From Streptomyces canus (GTDB lineage: Bacteria; Actinomycetota; Actinomycetes; Streptomycetales; Streptomycetaceae): a stretch of 64,000 bases of DNA. The stretch is from NCBI RefSeq assembly GCF_030815415.1, contig NZ_JAUSWW010000001.1, positions 1 to 64,000 of the forward strand. Reading direction: 5' to 3'. The notes under the pieces were generated by a model that was not told where the DNA came from, did no database searches, and worked only from the letters and a program-made list of their open reading frames with translations. A program made the position numbers and the translations under genes. Of the stretch, positions 59,512-64,000 are shown piece after piece (position 1 is the first letter of the stretch; each line of letters starts with the position of its first letter).

Positions 59512-60696
59512 TCAAGCCGCCCGGGCCGCACTCACGACGTCGCGCCAGGCGACGCGCAGGGCGACGGACTGCCGCCATGCCCGGATCGCCTTCGGCGGCA
59601 TACCGACGGCGAGGACTCCGGTGAGGCGGTCGCGGCTGCGGTAGGCGGTGACGAACCGTCGGGAGGCCAGATCGCCCTCCACGACGGTGGCCTCGTCGTG
59701 TCCGCGCAGGTAGCCGTAGGCTTGGATCTTCATGCCGTACTGATCGGACCAGAAGTACGGCACCGGCGCGAAGGGCTTGCGCGCCTGCGGGTTGAGCAGA
59801 TTGCGGGCGGCGGCCACACCCTGCTCGGCGGCGTTCGTGCGGTGCTCGATGCGCATCCGCGTGCCGAACAGAGGGTTGTGCCACGAGGCCACGTCGCCGG
59901 CTCCGTACACGCCGGGGGCAGCGGCACTGAACTCGTCGCACACCAGGCCGTCGCCGACGGTCAGGCCGCTGCCCTCCAGCCATTCGGTGTTGGGCAGTGA
60001 GCCGATGGCCACGAGTACCTCGTCGGCCTTGAGCACGCTGCCGTCGCCGAGGCGTACACCGCCGGGGACGACCTCGGCGACTGTCACCCCGGTGCGCAGG
60101 TCCACGCCGTGGTCGCCGTGGAGTGAGGAGAGCACGCGTCCGACGTCCTCGCCGACCGTGTGGGCCAGCGGCACGGAGGCCGGCTCCAGCAGCGTCACCC
60201 TCGCGCCCAGGCTCCGGGCGACTGCGGCGGCCTCGGCGCCGAGGAATCCGGCTCCGACCACGACCAAGTGGCGGCCGGGCCGGATACGGTCCCGCAGGGC
60301 GAGCGCGTCGTCCAGCGTGCGCAGCACATGCGCCCGCTCACCGGGCAACCGACGCGGCCGTACACCCGTTGCCAAGACGAGGCCGTCGAAGCCCACCTCG
60401 GAGCCATCGGCCAGCGACACCGTACGGCCGGCCAGATCCAGTCCGGTCGCGGCGAGACCGAGGCGCAGATTCAGGCGCATGGCTTCCAGATCGGACTCCG
60501 GGCGCAGCGGGAGCCGGTCGGCGCCCCACGATCCCGACAGGATCTCCTTCGACAACGGCGGCCTGTCGTACGGCAACAGGGGCTCGTCGCCGATGACCGT
60601 GATCGTGCCCTCGTACCCCTGCCGCCGCAACGTCTCGGCGGCGGCGAGCCCGGCAGCCGAGGCGCCGACGACCGCGACCCGGTTCAGGCAGTTCAC
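59512..60696 (-). CDS. ferredoxin reductase, FAD/NAD(P)H dependent
   Basis: 394 aa from a GTG at 60696 that overlaps the ferredoxin stop (GTGA). RVAVVGASAAGLAAAETLRR QGY binds FAD, HLVVVGAGFLGAEAAAVARS LGA binds NAD(P)H, and GVYGAGDVASWHN is the C-terminal FAD motif; VLATGVRPRRLPG lies between. It belongs to the putidaredoxin-reductase-like (oxygenase-coupled) family and is the first electron carrier of the P450 system. Confidence 0.92.
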   Translation of the reverse strand: MNCLNRVAVVGASAAGLAAAETLRRQGYEGTITVIGDEPLLPYDRPPLSKEILSGSWGADRLPLRPESDLEAMRLNLRLGLAATGLDLAGRTVSLADGSEVGFDGLVLATGVRPRRLPGERAHVLRTLDDALALRDRIRPGRHLVVVGAGFLGAEAAAVARSLGARVTLLEPASVPLAHTVGEDVGRVLSSLHGDHGVDLRTGVTVAEVVPGGVRLGDGSVLKADEVLVAIGSLPNTEWLEGSGLTVGDGLVCDEFSAAAPGVYGAGDVASWHNPLFGTRMRIEHRTNAAEQGVAAARNLLNPQARKPFAPVPYFWSDQYGMKIQAYGYLRGHDEATVVEGDLASRRFVTAYRSRDRLTGVLAVGMPPKAIRAWRQSVALRVAWRDVVSAARAA

Positions 60697-60896
60697 GATT
60701 CGGTCAGCCGTATCGCAGCGGCCGGGCACACCGCCGCCGACTCCCTCACGGCGTCGTGGTGGTCGGGTGCCGGGGCCGCGTCCAGCAGGATGACGAGGCC
60801 GTCTTCCTCCTGCTGGTCGAAGACCTCCGGGGCGAGCAGGACGCACTGCCCCGAGGCGACGCATTTGGGAGCGTCAACCTCTACGCGCATCGGCAT
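60693..60896 (-). CDS. [3Fe-4S]-type ferredoxin for the P450
   Basis: 67 aa from ATG 60896 with GAGGTG seven bases upstream. Cysteines at 12, 18 and 57 (KCVASGQC; AAVCPAAAI) are the three ligands of a [3Fe-4S] cluster, as in the small ferredoxins that serve Streptomyces P450s; a fourth cysteine is absent. Acidic surface. First gene of the ferredoxin-reductase-P450 operon, divergent from a TetR regulator. Confidence 0.93.
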   Translation of the reverse strand: MPMRVEVDAPKCVASGQCVLLAPEVFDQQEEDGLVILLDAAPAPDHHDAVRESAAVCPAAAIRLTES

Positions 60897-61020
60897 GGCG
60901 TATCACCTCAACTGTCGTGGTCGGCTTGTTCACTGGGGCGCGGTGACGGCTGTCGGCGGTAAGCCGTCACCCGGTGCCATGGGAAGCACTCTACGAGTTC
61001 TTGTCATAAGCGGACGGTAA

Positions 61021-61033
61021 GTCCTATGAGGAC
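61021..61033. promoter_or_regulatory. palindrome in the ferredoxin/TetR intergenic region
   Basis: GTCCT-ATG-AGGAC lies between the divergent ferredoxin and TetR genes, with TGTCAT/ATGACA half-sites about 20-25 bases on either side. It could be the TetR operator; its symmetry is short, so confidence is limited. Confidence 0.3.
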
Positions 61034-61100
61034 AGGAAGTCCGTCGATGACATAACATTGGGTTTTCGGCCAGGTGGTGGGGATGATCGGAGGCGGCGAC

Positions 61101-61778
61101 GTGAAGTGCGGCGACATGGCCACGGGCCAACAGGACGCACCGGACGCGGAGCGGAGAACAGGACGTCCGCCGCTGACGGAGCGGCGCAAGGCCGCGACGA
61201 GGATGGAGATCGCCCACGAGGCGGTGCGGCTGTTCGTGAGCAAGGGCGTCGCCGCGACCTCCACCGATGAGATCGCGGAGGCCGTCGGCATCTCGACGCG
61301 CACACTGCGGCGGTACTTCCCCAGCAAGGAAGCGTGTGTCCAGCCGTTGTTGGCGGCGGGGGCCGAAGCGGCTACCCGACGGCTGCACGCCTGGCCGTCA
61401 GGGCACACCCTGAGAGAGGCCTTGAGCGACTGGAAAGACGTCACCCCCCTGATGGACTGGCCGGACGCTGCCGCGACTCTGGACCTCATCCGCCTCACCC
61501 GCACCGAGCAGGCACTGAAGACCGTATGGCTTCAGACGTACCACGCATACGAAGGCCAGCTCGCCGAAATCCTCGCCGAGCGCACAGGTTGTCACCCTGG
61601 TGACCTGCACATCAGGGTCCAAGCCGCGACGATCAACGCCGCTCTGCGCGTGGCCGCGGAACATCACGCGTGGCGAGAGCGCGATGACCGGGCCGAGCCT
61701 GACCAAGATGAAGGCGCGGAACTGTGGGAGGCACTGCGTACCGCGTTGTTGACAGCTGCTCAAGGACTCCCGGACTGA
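61101..61778 (+). CDS. TetR-family regulator next to the P450 operon
   Basis: 225 aa from a GTG at 61101 with GGAGG seven bases upstream; the frame is open earlier, but this start has the best ribosome site. RRKAATRMEIAHEAVRLFVS KGVAATSTDEIAEAVGISTR TLRRYFPSKEACVQPLL is the TetR helix-turn-helix. Divergent from the ferredoxin-reductase-P450 genes, so it likely represses them and responds to the P450 substrate. Confidence 0.88.
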   Translation: MKCGDMATGQQDAPDAERRTGRPPLTERRKAATRMEIAHEAVRLFVSKGVAATSTDEIAEAVGISTRTLRRYFPSKEACVQPLLAAGAEAATRRLHAWPSGHTLREALSDWKDVTPLMDWPDAAATLDLIRLTRTEQALKTVWLQTYHAYEGQLAEILAERTGCHPGDLHIRVQAATINAALRVAAEHHAWRERDDRAEPDQDEGAELWEALRTALLTAAQGLPD

Positions 61779-61852
61779 GATAGCGCGCCGAGCGTTGACG
61801 ACGCCGGAGGGCTCCCGGTTCTCCGAGTCGGAGCGGCTGCGCCGGCCGTCGA

Positions 61853-62405
61853 TCATCGCAACAGCGGCTTCTTCAAGAGATAGTAGGCGTGTCCGTTCAG
61901 GGCCTCGGCGGGTGTCTTCCATCTGAGGGTCGCGATTCCCAGGTCAGCGACCTGCGCAGCTTCTCGGGCGGCGTGGTGGCCGTGGCGGCGACAGCGTCCT
62001 TGACGGCTGCGGCACCACGGCCGGCCAGTGCCGGACCGTTCTTCACCCGAGGCTCGATGCCGTAGCCGTCCATCCGCGGCAGTGCAGCAACATGGCGAAC
62101 CAAGTGGTGCGCTCCACCAGCGTGCCGATTGCGGACCGGCCTGTGGCGATGATGAGATCGCCCTCCCGGTGCCCCGGCACCGCACGGTCCTCGGCTTCAG
62201 CCGGTCGCTCGCTGATCATCACCTCGGGCGTGACATGACCACCAGGCCGCTGCCGCGCACGCGCTCGTGGAACCCGCAGCGCACGGCCGGTCCGCCGGCA
62301 GGCGACCAGCTCACGCTTCAAGGCACCCCGGCCCTGGATGAACAGGACCTGATAGATCGCCTCGTGCGAGATCCGCAGGGAGTCATCCTCGGGGAAAGTC
62401 GGCCT
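61853..62405 (-). pseudogene. IS30-family transposase remnant
   Basis: Minus strand: DDSLRISHEAIYQVLFIQGR GALKRELVACRRTGRALRVP then AVPGHREGDLIIATGRSAIG TLVERTTWFAMLLH, the IS30 catalytic core (GHxEGDL(I) with first Asp, IGTLVERTT). The middle is lost after a stop near 62043, and a C-terminal piece WKTPAEALNGHAYYLLKK (IS30 ending) is at 61853. The second Asp and Glu region is deleted. Confidence 0.7.
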
Positions 62406-62519
62406 TCACCGGTTCGCAATCTGCTCCGGGCTCCACGACGTTGCCCACCCGCGCGCCTTGCTCCGGCCCTTCCACGGCGAAACCTCGGGGCCCGCCACGG
62501 ACTGTCCACCCGGGAGACA

Positions 62520-62990
62520 GACGGCGCCAACAGCCGGTCCTGGTACGCGCTCCGCCACGCGATCACGAACGGGGGCTCCGCTCGGGCGACCCGGCAGGCA
62601 TCGAACAGGAGATGTGGTCCCCGCTCACGCTCTACCAGGCCCTTTGCACTGTGATGGTCGATGCCGCCGAGCCCCTCCTCGGGACCGGCCCGGACCGCTG
62701 CTGTTTCAGCATCACGCTCCACACCGCCCGTGACCAGGTGATTCAGGCCACGGGTAGCGTCAGCGCGGACACCGATCGGGACACTCTTCTCGGGACGATC
62801 GGCCGCCGGATCCTGGCCGGCCTGCTTCAGCCCAGGCGGCAGCGGGTCAGCACCCGCAAGGTCAAGTCACCGATGTCCCACTACAGCGAGCGCCGCGCCG
62901 CCGGCCGGCCCGACAGCAGCCGCACCATGACCCGCCTCAACGTCACCGTCCCCGAACCCGTGGATCAACCTGCGCTGCCCACGGCTTTCC
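62520..62990 (+). pseudogene. IS4-like transposase, C-terminal remnant
   Basis: Plus strand: SWYALRHAITNG, then in another frame LRSGDPAGIEQEMWSPLTLY QALCTVMVDAAEPLLGTGPD RCCFSITLHTARDQVIQATG and VSTRKVKSPMSHYSERRAAG RPDSSRT. This is the C-terminus of a transposase common in Streptomyces (ARDQVIxAxG..STRKVKSPMSRYxER..GRP). The catalytic region is gone and the two strands' IS relics abut at about 62400-62520. Confidence 0.6.
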
Positions 62991-63207
62991 CAGGACGACC
63001 GGCACGCCACCCCTGCCACGCGGCGCCGACACCGCACCCCGACACTCCACCAGGAAGACCCCACCCGCTTCTGGCAACCCGTGAAATCACTGCCCACTCG
63101 GCGACGTCAGCCTGGGGAGCATGTACAGACAACTGAACCGGTGGACCGCCAGCGGCCTCGTCCGCAGGTTCGGCCAGGCCCCCCATGCCCATCGGCCGCC
63201 TCACTGC

Positions 63208-63267
63208 ACAGAACCATGCCCAATAGGGCAACCAAACGGTTGGTTGCCCTATTGGGCATGGTTCTGT
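63208..63267. repeat. 28-bp perfect hairpin
   Basis: Arms 63208-63235 and 63240-63267 are exact complements around the four-base loop ACGG; each arm carries AACCATGCCCAATAGGGCAA. The stem is longer than needed for termination and lies about 114 bases upstream of the hydrolase start. It may be a pair of abutting transposon ends, a MITE, a large operator or a terminator. Confidence 0.7.
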
Positions 63268-63380
63268 AGTGTCGGATCATCCGATCGGTTAACTCGGCGC
63301 TCAGCCGCTGCGTGACCAACCGCGGCTGAGCCGGAAGACCCCTTCAGCCGCGGAACCCAGAAACAAGCAAGGAGCACACC

Positions 63381-64000
63381 GTGCCTATCGACGTTCACTT
63401 TCGCAGCGGCGGTATCACTGTCGCGGGCCACCTCTACCTTCCGGAGGATTACAAGGAGGGTCAGAAGCGGGCCGCCGTGGTGACAGTGGCCCCGGGAAGC
63501 GGGATCAAGGAGCAGGCTTCCGGTCGTTACGCCCGTGAGTTGTGCGACCGGGGTTTCGTTGCCCTGGCCTTTGATCACCGGTCGTATGGCGAGAGTGAAG
63601 GCTTTCCCCGCTACGACGAGGACCCGTTCGCGAAGGTCGAAGACATCAAGAACGCGGTGAGCTATCTCGGTAACCGCCCGGAGGTGGATCCGGACCGTAT
63701 TGGCGCTATGGGCATTTGCGGCGGGGGTGGCTATGCGCCCGCCGCGGCAGCCACCGATCGCAGGATCAAGGCCGTCGCCACTGTGAGCGGTGTCGGGGAT
63801 CAGCGTGGCGTGTTTCACGAGCAGGCAGGTCCCGACCACGGTGTTCTGGTCGCCATGCTGGAGGCTTGCGGCGCGGCCAGGCAGGCGTTCTCGCGCGGGG
63901 ACGAACCCACGTATTGGCCCGTCATCCCGGGCCCGGAGGTCGAGAACGCGTTCGCCCCCCTCAAGGAAGCTCCGGACTACTACTACGATTCAACGCGCGG
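63381..64000 (+). CDS. alpha/beta hydrolase with Cys nucleophile, 5' part
   Basis: GTG at 63381 with AAGGAG upstream; the frame runs off the right edge after about 206 codons. VPIDVHFRSGGITVAGHLYL PEDY, VVTVAPGSGIKEQASGRYAR ELCDRGFVALAFDHRSYGES and RIGAMGICGGGGYAPAAAAT DRRIKAVATVSGVGD are the core of the YcjY/dienelactone-hydrolase-like group; the nucleophile elbow is GICGG, cysteine instead of serine. The acid and histidine residues lie beyond the window. Likely an intracellular esterase or peptidase-like hydrolase of unknown substrate. Confidence 0.8.
   Translation, partial: MPIDVHFRSGGITVAGHLYLPEDYKEGQKRAAVVTVAPGSGIKEQASGRYARELCDRGFVALAFDHRSYGESEGFPRYDEDPFAKVEDIKNAVSYLGNRPEVDPDRIGAMGICGGGGYAPAAAATDRRIKAVATVSGVGDQRGVFHEQAGPDHGVLVAMLEACGAARQAFSRGDEPTYWPVIPGPEVENAFAPLKEAPDYYYDSTR

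Overview
The window reads as a high-GC actinobacterial chromosome, almost certainly Streptomyces: strong third-position G/C bias, GTG/TTG starts behind AGGAGG-type ribosome sites, a Tat-exported flavin oxidase, CBM13/ricin-type secreted glycosidases, a CUT1 sugar importer without its own ATPase, and many GntR/TetR/LacI/AraC regulators. The density of insertion sequences, truncated genes and nested transposons is typical of a chromosome arm or an integrated plasmid/island region rather than the core. No rRNA gene, intact tRNA or CRISPR array was seen.

Layout. 1-2.9 kb: the 5' end of a DUF2637 (SpdB-like) plasmid gene, a TlrB/RlmA(II)-like 23S rRNA methyltransferase behind a leader with a 9-codon upstream ORF and a strong hairpin, a zinc-ribbon protein, then fossils (IS5, tRNA methyltransferase tail, integrase tail). 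2.9-7.4 kb: two APC permeases around a GntR/FCD regulator, and a cupin. 7.4-15.5 kb: debris (truncated GlxA-type AraC regulator, helicase-associated repeat, frameshifted hemolysin III, IS110, ISL3 piece, Baeyer-Villiger-type monooxygenase with an internal UGA, IS256 piece, cold-shock and RsbW-like relics). 15.6-24.5 kb: L-amino-acid oxidase, CASTOR/POLLUX-like ion-channel protein, lamin-tail protein, and an autoregulated-looking cluster of FAD oxidoreductase, membrane protein and TetR. 24.7-27.1 kb: IS630 relic and an IS5 element.

27.8-30.7 kb is a distinctly A+T-richer island with two genes: a small protein and an NB-ARC/TPR (STAND, NLR-like) protein. Both carry the same short V(L/I)QGRD motif, at the C-terminus of the first and the N-terminus of the second. 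That is the arrangement of bacterial amyloid-signalling NLR/effector pairs, so this is the best candidate for a little-described defence or cell-death system. It is followed by a multi-tier inverted-repeat structure (30708-30853). 31.2-39.4 kb holds two IS3 relics, the 5' part of a group II intron, a second A+T-rich operon (membrane protein and two lipoproteins), and an ISAzo13 element split by an IS4-family insertion with a clear 10-bp target duplication.

39.6-53.6 kb is one carbohydrate-utilisation locus on the minus strand: LacI regulator, solute-binding lipoprotein, two permeases, a GH63/MGH-type glycosidase, and three secreted clan GH-A glycosidases with C-terminal ricin-type domains. 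Two of the three lie just downstream of a vestigial copy of the 3' end of the GH63-type gene, evidence of stepwise tandem duplication. 53.8-55.8 kb is more debris, including IS701. 55.9-61.8 kb is a class I P450 system (ferredoxin, ferredoxin reductase, P450) with metallo-beta-lactamase-fold and SDR genes downstream and a divergent TetR. 61.8-64 kb holds IS30 and IS4-like relics, a 28-bp perfect hairpin and the start of an alpha/beta hydrolase with a cysteine nucleophile.
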